Positions 51,566-61,251 of a stretch of 64,000 bases of DNA are shown in pieces. The position numbers were made by a program, and so were the translations under genes. The stretch comes from CAWBFD01 sp963788115 (GTDB lineage Bacteria; Actinomycetota; Thermoleophilia; Solirubrobacterales; 70-9): positions 1 through 64,000 of the forward strand of contig CAWBFD010000002.1 of the NCBI GenBank assembly GCA_963788115.1, given 5' to 3'. The notes beneath the pieces are model-generated. The model saw nothing but the letters and a program-made list of their open reading frames with translations. It was not told where the DNA came from and did not search any database. Each line of letters begins with the position of its first letter. Position 1 is the stretch's first letter.

Positions 51566-52229
51566 ATGACCGAGCGAAAGTCCTTCAAGCGCCTCGTCCG
51601 CGCCCGGATGGAGAAGACGGGCGAGAGCTATACGGCGGCGCGCGCCACATTGCTTGCCGGGACGGATGGAGCGGGAACCGGCAGAGCCAACCGTGCTGCC
51701 GATCTCCGACGAGGCCGTGCGGCGCAGGACCGGCCGCGGCTGGGAGGAGTGGTTCGACCTGCTCGACGAGTGGGGGGCCGGCGAGCGAGCGCACAAGGAG
51801 ATCGCCAGCTGGGTCGGGGAGGCCCACGACATCGATGGCTGGTCGGCCCAGGCGGTCACGGTCGCCTACGAGCGCGCCCGTCGCGGCCGCGCGATCGGCG
51901 AGAAGCCGCAGGGGTTCAGCGTGGGCGCCCAGAAGACGGTCGCGGTGCCGGTCGAGCGGCTCTTCGACGCATTCGTCGACGAGTCGCTGCGGAAACGGTG
52001 GCTGCCCGACGGCGAGCTGCGCGAGCGCACGGCGACGAGGCCGAAGTCGGCGCGCTACGACTGGGGCGATGGCTCCACCCGAGTGATCGTCGGCTTCGAG
52101 GCGAAGGGGGAGGCGAAGAGCACGGTCGCGATCGAGCACGAGCGGCTGGCGAATGCCGGCGAGGCGGAGCGGATGAAGGCCTACTGGCGCGAGCGGGTCG
52201 CGGCGCTCAAGGACGAACTCGAGGGGTGA
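51566..52229 (+). CDS. DUF4287/SRPBCC-type protein, frameshifted near N-terminus
   Basis: From ATG 51566 (GAAAGGAG upstream) the frame reads MTERKSFKRLVRARMEKTGE then SYTAARATLLAG. At about 51654-51665 the sensible reading moves one frame: EREPAEPTVLPISDEAVRRRTGRGWEEWFDLLDEWGAGERAHKEIASWVGEAHDIDGWSAQAVTVAYERARRGRAIGEKPQGFSVGAQKTVAVPVERLFDAFVD...RWLPDGELRERTATRPKSARYDWGDGSTRVIVGFEAKGEAKSTVAIEHERLANAGEAERMKAYWRERVAALKDEL. This is a DUF4287-like N-terminal part plus an SRPBCC domain. One extra base accounts for the shift. From 51786 on it is repeated at 54959. Confidence 0.78.
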
Positions 52230-52321
52230 GTCGCGCGCGTCCGCTGTGATCCTCGCTCAACGCCTGGTGGTGCCGACCCGAGCGAACCCTGCTCGTGGGC
52301 TCACTGGCGCCCAAGATACGA

Positions 52322-52349
52322 AGAGGCCCCGGCTTGCGCCGGGGCCTCT
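52322..52349. terminator. Bidirectional hairpin terminator, copy 1
   Basis: A perfect 12-bp stem (AGAGGCCCCGGC / GCCGGGGCCTCT) with loop TTGC lies between the converging SRPBCC and surface-protein genes. An identical copy is at 55497-55524. Confidence 0.75.
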
Positions 52350-52367
52350 CGTCGCTGTACGTACCAG

Positions 52368-54556
52368 TCAGCCGATCAGGGGCGGGGAACAGCGTTCCCG
52401 GACCGGCGTCGTTGGTGAAGTCGACCGCAGTCGACTCGGCGCAGGCGCTCTGCCTGCCCGTGAACGCGGTGTTCTTCGGGTCGTAGGTGACCCTCCAGTA
52501 CACCGTGGCGTCGGCATCCACCGCCACCGTTGTGTTGTTCGTGCTGGCGGTGTTGCCCGCACCGCCGCCGCCGACGGTGCTGTCGGTCTCCGTCAAGAGG
52601 AGGCCGGTGCGCGTGTTCGCCAGGCAGTTCTCGAGCGCGGTAAAGCCGCCCGCAGCCTGGTACAGCTTGAACACGATCTCCCCGCCAGCCGGGAGCTCCC
52701 TACTCGCCACGGTCGAGCTGACCGTAGCGGAGTCGTTCGGGTACACATCCTGGGTCGTGGAGATCGCCGTCGGGATCACCTGGACGACGACCGACTCATC
52801 CGTGTCCGTGCAGGTGGTGTTATGCGTGGACGCGAGCGTGTTCGGCGAGTCGCCGCTGTATGACGCGACCCAGTGGTACGTGCCGGGCTCATTCGGCGTG
52901 AAGCTGACCGGCCCGTACGTGCCGTCGCCGCCTGGCGGAAATTCCACCGTCTGCGGGATTCGTGCCGGTACCCGTCGCCAGCGTCGTGCAGTCGGCCTTG
53001 TAGAGCGTGAACGTGATCGTGCCGTGTCGCCGCTGCGCCGGCCGTCGTCGGGTTGATCGAGCCGTTCGCCCCGATCCCACCCGTCCCGGGCTGGTTGGCC
53101 GTGTTCGTCAGCGTGGCCGTGTCGGTCACCGGCTGCCCGAAGTCGACCGAGCTCGCCCCCGCTTGGGTGTCGAGCATCGTCGGCCTCGGGGTGATCACGA
53201 AGCACTCAGTCACGCGACTGTCCTCCGACGGAGGCACGTCCGCGTCCTCATCGCCCCCGAACTCCGCACGGAAGCAATAGCGTCCGACTTCGGTGATCGT
53301 GGCCGTGGCGGACGTCGCCGTCGGTGCCTCGTCGCTCACGGTCTGCGTGGCCCCGAGCTGGTCCCCGGTGCCGGGGGCGCACGTGCCCGTGGCTTGCGGG
53401 CCGCAGATGAAGAACGTCAGCGGTCCGCTCCAGTCGGTGGCGCCGTCCACCGTGACCGTCGCGCTATCGGTGACGTCGATCGTGCCGTCGGCCGGGATCA
53501 TCGTCGGCGAGGTGATGGACGGTGTCGTCTCGGTCGCCGACGTGCACGCCCCGAGCTGACCGCGCGAGTAGTCGAACAGCGTCGCAGTCAGCGACGTCGA
53601 CGAGCGCGTGTCCGCAATGAACGTGTTGAAGCAGGCACCGCCGAGGCCGCTCTCCGTGAGGTTGATCCCTCCCTCGTAGAACTCCGAGATGCGGAGGCTG
53701 TGACCGACGCCGTCCTGCTTGTTCGAGGTCAGCCACGGGGTTGTGATCGTGCCGGTGTTCGTCCTCCCGCACGCCTCATCGCCCGGACCACTCAGAGGTG
53801 CGTTCCGGCAGTCGGCGCCGCCGGCGACGGGCTGGCTGATCACAGGGTTCGGATTCAGGGACCCGTTGGCGCCGCCGTCCCAACGGTAGACGTTGATCGT
53901 GCTGACCGCTGCCTCCATTGGTGAACTCGGAGACCACGAGCAGGTCGCCGTCGACATGGTCGCCGGTGAACGCCGTGCTCCCGCCCGGCGACACGCAGTT
54001 CACGCTCGGGGTCCTGGAGGAACCAGAACCCCACATCGGCGGTCCCGGTGTTCGCGTTCCGCTCCAGCGCGAAGTAGAGGATCTCGTCACCATTCGGTGC
54101 CGTGTACGACGCCGAGTAGGCGTTCATGACGTCGATCTTGCTGTTGACGTTGTTGTCCTGGTTGCACTGCCACCCCGGCGTGATCGGCAGCGTGTCCTTG
54201 CTGCCCGTCGCGAAGGTGGTGGCGTCGGACGTGCTGAAGGAAGCGGGCAGAGTGTTCAGAGGAATCGAGATGAAGTCCCTGTCGAAGCTCGTGGCATCGA
54301 ATCCTGCCGGCAGGGGGGTAATCTCGTTCCCGCTCGCGTCGAAGAAGCTGTCCCAGTCCACCGTCCTGGGTGGTCCCACCGACGTTGGTTGTCGGTGCGT
54401 CGCGCTGACGTCGCCGTCGAGCTGGAACACCTCGTCGTGGACCGCCAACGCGTTGGAGACCAGGTAGGCACCCAGTGCGACGGCTGAGGCCAAGGCCGCG
54501 AGGAGCAATCGACTTCGCCGCTTGCCTCCCGATGGCCCAATAATTCGATCCGTCAT
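52368..54556 (-). pseudogene. Secreted multi-domain surface protein, copy 1, several frameshifts
   Basis: Starts at ATG 54556: MTDRIIGPSGGKRRSRLLLA, then ALASAVALGAYLVSNALA, an export signal. It continues with HDEVFQLDGDVS, WDSFFDASGNEITPLPAGFD, KIDVMNAYSASYT and FALERNANTGTADVGFWFLQ. Later beta-sandwich repeats of bacterial Ig/prealbumin type follow: TITTPWLTSNKQDGVGHSLRISEFYEGGINLTE, VDGATDWSGPLTFFICGPQATGTC, PGTYHWVASYSGDSPNT, and AISTTQDVYPNDSATVSSTVA. The reading changes frame near 54010, at 53910-53915, and again near 53025 and 52950. It ends near 52368. It is probably a large secreted adhesion or sheath-like protein; no LPXTG motif is seen. The same break at 53910 recurs in copy 2. Confidence 0.75.
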
Positions 54557-54727
54557 GAATCGGTTCTCCCTTCGGGCTAAGGCCGACAACCCCCGCTCGA
54601 AGGAACCATCGAGGCGCACACCCCCCACAGCTCCGGCCGAGCCGACAGTCGACCGGGTTCTTACCTAACTACTCGTTGCAACGCCCAGCACCCGCCGATT
54701 GTCGGAGCCTTTGCCGCCGCAAGTATC

Positions 54728-54743
54728 TACCTGCTTTCAAGTA
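54728..54743. promoter_or_regulatory. TACCTG-N4-CAAGTA inverted repeat, site 1
   Basis: TACCTGCTTTCAAGTA, one of four near-identical 16-mers in the last 10 kb. It lies 172 bp upstream of the copy-1 surface gene start. The arms TACCTG and CAAGTA are complementary apart from one G-T position. Confidence 0.5.
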
Positions 54744-54839
54744 TCTCCCGGCGGCTGTCGGTTTCTTTGTTGCCGCAAGTACCTCGCGCAGGCGAGCAAC
54801 GACGAACTCTCGCCGCTCCTCCTGCAGCGCGCGAAGGGC

Positions 54840-54949
54840 GTCGCCGACCTCGGGGGACTGCCCGACCGCCAGCGAGCCGCCCTGGTCATGCGCGAGGCGA
54901 GTGGCCTCGACTACGCCGAGATCGGGAACTCGCTCGACCTGTCGGAGAC
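54840..54949 (+). pseudogene. Sigma-factor gene fragment at duplication junction
   Basis: VADLGGLPDRQRAALVMREA followed by SGLDYAEIGNSLDLSET: 110 bp matching 58453-58561, the sigma region-4 helix-turn-helix part of the ECF gene. Start, region 2 and C-terminus are absent; after ETR the sequence passes into SRPBCC code in another frame. The upstream 54557-54839 contains a shortened version of the 57756-57960 promoter region and no gene. Confidence 0.85.
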
Positions 54950-54958
54950 GCGCTCGCT

Positions 54959-55402
54959 CGAGCGCACAAGGAGATCGCCAGCTGGGTCGGCGAGTCCCAC
55001 GGCATCGATGGCTGGTCGGCCCAGGCGGTCACGGTCGCCTACGAGCGCGCCCGTCGCGGCCGCGCGATCGGCGAGAAGCCGCAGGGGTTCAGCGTGGGCG
55101 CCCAGAAGACGGTCGCGGTGCCGGTCGAGCGGCTCTTCGACGCGTTCGTGGACGAGTCGCTGCGGAAACGGTGGCTGCCCGACGGCGAGCTGCGCGAGCG
55201 CACGGCGACGAGGCCGAAGTCGGCGCGCTACGACTGGGGCGATGGCTCCACCCGAGTGATCGTCGGCTTCGAGGCGAAGGGGGAGGCGAAGAGCACGGTC
55301 GCGATCGAGCACGAGCGGCTGGCGAATGCCGGCGAGGCGGAGCGGATGAAGGCCTACTGGCGCGAGCGGGTCGCGGCGCTCAAGGACGAACTCGAGGGGT
55401 GA
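54959..55402 (+). pseudogene. SRPBCC gene fragment, 5'-truncated duplicate
   Basis: AHKEIASWVGESHGIDGWSAQAVTVAYERARRG...RERVAALKDELEG, almost the same as 51786-52229 (for example DI to GI at one position and AH to SH), but lacking the first ~73 residues. The open frame extends upstream to 54767 only through non-homologous sigma sequence read in the wrong frame, so it is not an intact gene. Confidence 0.8.
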
Positions 55403-55496
55403 GTCGCGCGCGTCCGCTGTGATCCTCGCTCAACGCTCTGGTCGGTGCCGACCCGAGCGAACCCTGCTCGTGGGCTCACTGGCGCCCAAGATACGA

Positions 55497-55524
55497 AGAG
55501 GCCCCGGCTTGCGCCGGGGCCTCT
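55497..55524. terminator. Bidirectional hairpin terminator, copy 2
   Basis: Exact copy of the hairpin at 52322-52349: 12-bp stem AGAGGCCCCGGC / GCCGGGGCCTCT with loop TTGC, between the SRPBCC fragment and the second surface gene. Confidence 0.75.
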
Positions 55525-55542
55525 CGTCGCTGTAGGTACCAG

Positions 55543-57755
55543 TCAGCTGATCAGGGGGGCGGGAACAGCGTTCCCGGACCGGCGTCGTTGGTGAAGTCGA
55601 CCGCAGTCGACTCGGCGCAGGCGCTCTGCCTGCCCGTGAACGCGGTGTTCTTCGGGTCGTAGGTGACCCTCCAGTACACCGTGGCGTCGGCATCCACCGC
55701 CACCGTTGTGTTGTTCGTGCTGGCGGTGTTGCCCGCACCGCCGCCGCCGACGGTGCTGTCGGTCTCCGTCAAGAGGAGGCCGGTGCTCGTGTTCGCCAGG
55801 CAGTTCTGCGAGCGCGGTAAAGCCGCCCGCAGCCTGGTACAGCTTGAACACGATCTCCCCGCCAGCCGGGAGCTCCCTACTCGCCACGGTCGAGCTGACC
55901 GTAGCGGAGTCGTTCGGGTACACATCCTGGGCCGTGGAGATCGCCGTCGGGATCTGCTGGACGACGACAGTCTCGTCCGTGTCCGTGCAGGTGGCGTTGT
56001 GCGTGGACGCGTCCGTGTTCGGCGAGTCGCCGCTGTACGAAGCCCTCCAGTGGTACGTGCCCGGTTGATCCGGAGTGAAGCTCACCGGATTGCTGGCGAG
56101 CGGTGGGTACGTGCCGTCGCCGCTCACATTCACCGTCTGCGGGTTCGTGCCGGTACCCGTCGCCAGCGTCGTGCAGTCGGCCTTGTAGAGCGTGAACGTG
56201 ATCGTGCCATTCGCCGCTGCGCCGGCCGTCGTCGGGTTGATCGAGCCGTTCGCCCCGATCCCACCCGTCCCGGGCTGGTTGGCCGTGTTCGTCAGCGTGG
56301 CCCTGTCGGTCACGGGCTCCCGAAGTCGACCGGCCCGGCCCCCGCTTGGGTGTCGAGCATCGTCGGCCTCGGGGTGATCACGAAGCACTCAGTCACGCGA
56401 CTGTCCTCCGACGGAGGCACGTCCGCGTCCTCATCGCCCCCGAACTCCGCACGGAAGCAATAGCGTCCGACTTCGGTGATCGTGGCCGTGGCGGACGTCG
56501 CCGTCGGTGCCTCGTCGCTCACGGTCTGCGTGGCCCCGAGCTGGTCCCCGGTGCCGGGGGCGCAGGTGCCCGTGGCTTGCGGGCCGCAGATGAAGAACTT
56601 CAGCGTCCCGCTCCAGTCGGTGGCGCCGTCCACCGTGACCGTCGCGCTATCGGTGACGTCGATCGTGCCGTCGGCCGGGATCGTCGTCGGCGAGGTGATG
56701 GACGGTGTCGTCTCGGTCGTCGACGTGCACTGCCCCGAGCTGACCGAGCGAGTAGTCGAACAGCGTCGCAGTCAGCGACGTCGACGAGCGCGTGTCCGCA
56801 ACGAACGTGTTGAAGCACTTGCCACCGAGGTCGGACTCCGTGAGGTTGATCCCTCCCTCGTAGAACTCCGAGATGCGGAGGCTGTGACCGACGCCGTCCT
56901 GCTTGTTCGAGGTCAGCCACGGCGTTGTGATCGTGCCGGTGTTCGTCCTCCCGCAGGCTCGATCGCCCGCACCCGTCAGAGGTGCGTTCCGGCAATCGGC
57001 GCCGCCGCCTTCGTTGTTGATGACGGGGGTCGTATTCAGGTGCCCGTTGGCGCCGCCGTCCCAGCGATAGACCTGAATCGTGCTGACGACTTCCTCCATT
57101 GGTGAACTCGGAGACCACGAGCAGGTCGCCATCGACGTGGGAGCCGGTGAACGAGGTGCTCACGTTGGGCGCCGACGTGCAGCCCGCGTCCTCGTCCTGG
57201 AGGAACCAGAAGCCCACATCGGCGGTTCCGGTGTTCGCGTTCCGCTCGAGCGCGAAGTAGAGGAACTCCTGGGTACCTGCGGTGTACGACGTCGCATAGG
57301 CGTTCATGACGTCGATCTTGCTGTTGACGTTGTTGTCCTGGTTGCACTCCCACCCTTGCGCGCCCCCGCCTGCGGCTGCATTGATCGGGAGCGTGTCCTT
57401 GCTGCCCGTCGAGAAGGTGGTGAGGTCGGACGTGACGAAGGAAGCGGGCAGAGTGTTCAGAGGATTCGAGATGAAGTCCCTGTCGAAGCTCGAGGCGTCG
57501 AACCCTGCCGGCAGGGGGGTAATCTCGTTCCCGCTCGCGTCGAAGAAGTCCGTCCCAGTCATACAGCTGAGTGTTGCCACCGATGTTCGTATCCGGGGAC
57601 GTGGCCACATTGCCGTCGAGCTGGAACGCCTCGTCGTGGACCGCCAAGGCGTTGGAGACCATGTAGGCACCCAGTGCGACGGCTGAGGCCAAGGCCGCGA
57701 GGAGCAACGCACTTCGCCGCTTACCTCCCGATGGCCCAATAACTCGATCCGTCAT
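55543..57755 (-). pseudogene. Secreted multi-domain surface protein, copy 2, several frameshifts
   Basis: Starts at ATG 57755 with the same signal region (GKRRSALLLAALASAVALGAYMVSNALA). It differs from copy 1 by many substitutions and short indels, for example an added AAGGGAQG segment and different linkers. Breaks: near 57550 (DWDGLL versus DWDSFF in copy 1, one extra G), at 57090-57094 (the same site as copy 1), near 56735, near 56325 and near 55810. Domains match copy 1, ending NDAGPGTLFPPP or -PLIS near 55543. It is divergent from the ECF sigma gene 281 bp away, so the sigma factor may have controlled it. Confidence 0.75.
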
Positions 57756-57942
57756 GAATCGTTTCTCCCTTCGGGTTAAGGCCGACAACCCGCCCGAAGG
57801 AACCATCGAGGCGCACAACCCCCCACAGCTCCGGCCGAGCCGACAATCAATCGACCGGGTTCTTAACTACTCGTTCCAAACGCCCACGCCCGGCGGCTGT
57901 AAGTTTCTTTGTTGCCGCAAGTACCTCGCGCAGGCGTGCAAC

Positions 57943-57958
57943 TACCTGAATTCAAGTA
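57943..57958. promoter_or_regulatory. TACCTG-N4-CAAGTA inverted repeat, site 2
   Basis: TACCTGAATTCAAGTA, the most symmetrical of the four sites (TACYTG-AATT-CARGTA). It lies between the divergent copy-2 surface gene (57755) and the sigma gene (58037). The remaining intergenic sequence also holds a 30-bp block shared with 54761-54792. Confidence 0.55.
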
Positions 57959-58036
57959 CCTGAAAATTCCTGGCTGGTGAGCCGGCAGGTGTCGGGCACC
58001 CACGGATGAGCCGGAACCCCGTATAGTCGGGGGGCG

Positions 58037-59643
58037 ATGTCAATGGGGACCGGGGGGTCGGTGCTACAGGCGAAGCCGCTGTCGCAGTTCACGCTGCGAC
58101 TGCTCGGCGATCGGCAACTGGTCCGATTGGCCGCAGGCGGCCAGATGACCGCGTTCGAGGCGATCTTCCGGCGCTACCACCAGGAGCTCTTCCGTAGCTG
58201 CCGGGGGATCCTCGGTGATCCCGACGAGGCCCAGGACGCGGTGCAGAACACGATGGCGGCGGCCCTTCGGGCGCTGCCGGAGGAGCGGCGGGAGATCGCG
58301 TTGCGACCCTGGCTGCATCGGATCGCCCACAACGAGGCGGTGTCGATCATGCGTCGGCGAGTGGTGGTCGCGGATCCCGCGTCGGAGGCGGAGCCGGCCG
58401 GCCCGGGAGCCGATTCGCAGGCCGAGGCACGCGCGCGGCTCCGCCAGCTCGTCGCCGACCTCGGGGGACTGCCCGACCGCCAGCGAGCCGCCCTGGTCAT
58501 GCGCGAGGCGAGTGGCCTCGACTACGCCGAGATCGGGAACTCGCTCGACCTGTCGGAGACACGCGCGCGGCAGACCGTGTATGAGGCCCGGGTTGCGCTG
58601 CGAGAACTGGAGGGCGGCCGCGAGATGGAGTGCGACGAGGTCCGCCGGGCGCTCTCGGAACGAGATGGGCGCGTGCTCCGCGGGCGGCGCCTGCGCGCCC
58701 ATTTGCGAGCCTGCGAGGGCTGCCGCGACTTCCGTGAGGGGATCGAGCGCCGACGCCAGGACCTCGAGAGCCTGTGCCCACCGCTCCCGACGGCGGCCGC
58801 ATCAGGCCTGCTGGCGTCGATCCTGGTCAAGGCGGAGGGGGCCGGGACCGGCGCCGCTACCGCCTCGGCCACGGCCGCGGGTGTTGCTGGCGTCGGTGGC
58901 GGTGGCGTGGGAGCGACGATCGCCGCTTCGATCGCGGTCAAGGGTGCCGCGCTGGTGGCAGCGGGGGCGTTCGGGCGCGGCGGCCGCCGGGGCGACCGGC
59001 GTAGTGGACACGCCGTGGACCCCCGATCCCACCAGATCAGGGGCGGCGGCCGAGACGACCTCAGGCGGGGCGGAGGGGCTCGGAGGCCAGGCCAGCCCCA
59101 CGACCGCCGACCTCGATCGTCCACCCGGGGTGGGGCCCGACCGATCGGCGGATACCGGTGGCGGTGCAGCCTCTCCGGCAACTCCGGAGGCCGCTCCTCC
59201 CGACGGGGGTGACGTCGATCGAGCTCAGCCAGCCGGCGCCGGTGGCGGACAAAGCGCGCCGGCCGACGGAGCGCCGGCCGACGGAGCGCAGCCGGAGGAC
59301 GCAGGAGGGCACGGTGGCTCGCCGCCGCAGGCGGGCGGGCCCCACGGAGCGCCGGCTCACCCGAGCCCGCCGGAAGACCCGGGCGGGCACAGTGGCTCCC
59401 CGCCGCAGGCGGGCGGGCCCCAGGGAGCGCCGGCTCACCCGAGCCCGCCGGAAGACGCCGGGCGGGCACAGTGGCTCCCCGCCGCAGGCGGGCGGGCCCC
59501 AGGGAGCGCCGGCGCAGCCGAGCCCGCCGGAAGACTCGGGCGGGCACAGTGGCTCCCCGCCGCAGCCGAGCGGGCCCCAGGGAGAGTCGGCGCAGCCGGG
59601 GGACTCGCCGCATCCGCAGGCGCCTCGGTCGGCACACAGCTAG
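58037..59643 (+). CDS. ECF sigma factor with zinc finger, membrane segment and proline-rich repeat tail; two frameshifts
   Basis: ATG 58037, with TATAGT 10 bases upstream of it. Region 2: LAAGGQMTAFEAIFRRYHQELFRSCRGILGDPDEAQDAVQNTMAAALRALPEE and RPWLHRIAHNEAVSIMRRR. Region 4: LVADLGGLPDRQRAALVMREASGLDYAEIGNSLDLSETRARQTVYEAR. Then comes an anti-sigma-like finger (MECDEVRRALSERDG...RLRAHLRACEGCRDFREGI), followed by a hydrophobic stretch (GAGTGAATASATAAGVAGVGGGGVGATIAASIAVKGAALVAAGAFG). The tail of Gly/Pro/Ser/His 26-residue repeats (GGHSGSPPQAGGPQGAPAHPSPPED) would lie outside. Frame changes near 58975 and at 59457, each one extra base, must be corrected to read it; the tail ends at 59643. This looks like a sigma factor fused to its own membrane anti-sigma module. 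Confidence 0.85.
59314..59605 (+). repeat. 78-bp tandem repeats in the sigma-factor tail
   Basis: GTGGCT landmarks fall at 59314, 59392, 59471 and 59549, giving periods 78, 79 and 78. The 26-codon unit encodes the proline-rich tail. The odd 79 comes from GAAGACGCCGGG where the other units have GAAGACCCGGG, which pinpoints the one-base insertion. Confidence 0.9.
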
Positions 59644-59695
59644 CCATATCGGTCGAGCGGGCCGCGGGCCGGGAGCGTCACCGCCGACCACCTTC

Positions 59696-60982
59696 CTAGA
59701 TCGCGTCTGCGGCCGTATCCGCGGGGCGATGCGGATCGGCGAGCGGGGTCGGCTCCACCTCGGGCGATGGCGTCGCGGCCTCCCGCGCCGAGCGCCAGTC
59801 CGTACCCCTGAGCAAAACAGAGGCCAGCGCGAGCACCGCGACAACGCCAGTGCCGGCGACGATGTAGCTGGCCCGAGGGTTGAGCAGAGCCGCGATCCCG
59901 CCCCCGATGACGAAGCCGAGGCCCGGCATGGCGCTCGCAATCGACTCCAGCATCGCGATCACTCGCGCCTGGTAGGAGGGTCGCGTGAGCTCCTGCACCG
60001 CGGTCACCAGCGCCACCCACTGGACCCCGTTGCCGAGGCCGCCGAGGACCGAGGCGCCGCAGGCAACGAGCAGGCTCGGCGCGATCCCGGTCGCCAGGTA
60101 GGCGAGCCCGATCGCGAGGGTGCTGAGGACGAGCAGGAGTGGCAGCGAGGCCCGCCTCACGGCGGCGAACAGAACACTGCCCGAGACCATGCCCGCCCCC
60201 CAGCTGGCCAGCAGTGCCCCATAGCCCGCATCCCCCGCATCAAGTGTCTCCTTGGCGAACACGATCTCGATCGGGATCACCACGGCGAAGAAGACGAAAG
60301 CGATGGCCTGTGCGCCGAGCAGCCGTCGAAGCAGGGGCCGCCCGCGCACGTAGCCGACGGCGCGACGCAGGCGCCGGATCACGCCGGCGGCCTCCGGCTC
60401 GGCTCGCGGCAGCCGCGCGCTCGCCACCACCGCGGCTACCACCAGGAACGAGACGGCATCCGCGTACAGGGCGGTCTGGGCGCCGGCTGCGGCGACCACC
60501 AGCCCCGCCACGGCCGGGCCGGCGGCAACCCCGGCGGTGAAGCCGATGTTGAGGATCGCGTTGCCCTCGCGCAACATTCCGCTCGGGGCAAGGACCGCGG
60601 CCGCCGATGCCCTGGTGAGGGCCCGGGCGGACGAGGCAAGGGCGCCGTCGATGGAGGAGAGCGCGAGGACGGCGACGAGGCTGAAGTCATCGGCGAGCAG
60701 CCCGAGAGCGGCGAAGGCCGTGGCCTCCCCCGTGTAAAGCAGCGGCAGGCTGCGTCCCCCGCCGAGGCTCTCGAGCCTGGTCACGATCGGCGGCGCCGCG
60801 AGTGCCGGCAGGAACTGGGTCCCCAGAAACAGGGCCGCGGTGGCGAGGGCGCTGCCAGTCTGGTCGAAGACGAGCACCGCGAGGGCGATCTCGCCCATCC
60901 AGTCACCGAGCTCGTTGATGACGTTGGCGAACGCGAGCTGGGGGAAGCCCCGTTGGCGTAGCGGGCGGAGCGCGGTGAGCAT
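59696..60982 (-). CDS. MFS transporter
   Basis: 428 residues, about 12 membrane helices. The pattern FANVINELGDWMGEIALAVLVFDQTGSALATAALFLGTQFLPALAAPPIVTRLESLGGGRSLPLLYTGEATAFAALGLLA and DAGDAGYGALLASWGAGMVSGSVLFAAVRRASLPLLLVLSTLAIGLAYLATG is that of MFS_3/enterobactin-exporter or drug-efflux type. It exports an unknown small molecule by proton antiport. It converges on the sigma gene with 52 bp between. Confidence 0.9.
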   Translation of the reverse strand: MLTALRPLRQRGFPQLAFANVINELGDWMGEIALAVLVFDQTGSALATAALFLGTQFLPALAAPPIVTRLESLGGGRSLPLLYTGEATAFAALGLLADDFSLVAVLALSSIDGALASSARALTRASAAAVLAPSGMLREGNAILNIGFTAGVAAGPAVAGLVVAAAGAQTALYADAVSFLVVAAVVASARLPRAEPEAAGVIRRLRRAVGYVRGRPLLRRLLGAQAIAFVFFAVVIPIEIVFAKETLDAGDAGYGALLASWGAGMVSGSVLFAAVRRASLPLLLVLSTLAIGLAYLATGIAPSLLVACGASVLGGLGNGVQWVALVTAVQELTRPSYQARVIAMLESIASAMPGLGFVIGGGIAALLNPRASYIVAGTGVVAVLALASVLLRGTDWRSAREAATPSPEVEPTPLADPHRPADTAADAI

Positions 60983-61251
60983 CTCGGCCGCAACTTACTC
61001 CGGCGCGAGAGCACCGTTCGTCGGATGCATCGTCTTGCACGTTCGAGACGGGTTTGGCAGCCTTTGCCTACCCTCTGGTATGTAACGACCAGCTATTCGA
61101 GGGGGAGCAGCCATGCCGGCCATGGGCTATCAGCGCGGCTAGCTCACGAACCAGGAGCCCAGTAGTGCCGGCGACGCCGACGCGTCGCGGGCGTCTCGGC
61201 GTGCCGTGATGCCCGCCAGGCCCGTGCGAGCGGGCCGGCGAGGTGGTGCGC
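60983..61251. other. Intergenic stretch, no gene seen
   Basis: 269 bp between two minus-strand genes: upstream region of the MFS gene and downstream of the HD-GYP gene. A GGGGGAG site near 61100 precedes a nine-codon frame, too short to call. No hairpin terminator was identified. Confidence 0.35.

Larger units (their letters stand above)
51786..54949. repeat. Tandem duplication, first unit
   Basis: Contains the last three quarters of the SRPBCC gene, the hairpin at 52322, the broken surface gene and a 110-bp piece of the sigma gene (54840-54949). It matches 54959-58561 closely but not identically, with a ~414-bp shortfall where the 5' part of the sigma gene is missing. The junction to the second unit is at 54950-54960, where sigma sequence changes into SRPBCC sequence. 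Confidence 0.85.
54959..58561. repeat. Tandem duplication, second unit
   Basis: Second copy of SRPBCC 3' part, hairpin, surface gene, promoter region and sigma gene up to its region 4. Offsets to unit one grow from 3173 (SRPBCC) to 3199 (surface start) and 3613 (sigma), showing small indels and one large deletion in unit one. Confidence 0.85.

Noticed and set aside
54557..54839. A separate gene between surface copy 1 and the sigma fragment
   Set aside because: It aligns with the promoter region at 57756-57960 and has no coherent reading frame.
54767..55402. 211-codon ORF as an intact second SRPBCC gene
   Set aside because: Its first ~65 codons are sigma-factor DNA read in the wrong frame; only the 3' part is homologous.
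59314..59605. Regular repeats suggesting a CRISPR array
   Set aside because: The 78-bp period has no variable spacers and encodes 26-residue protein repeats.
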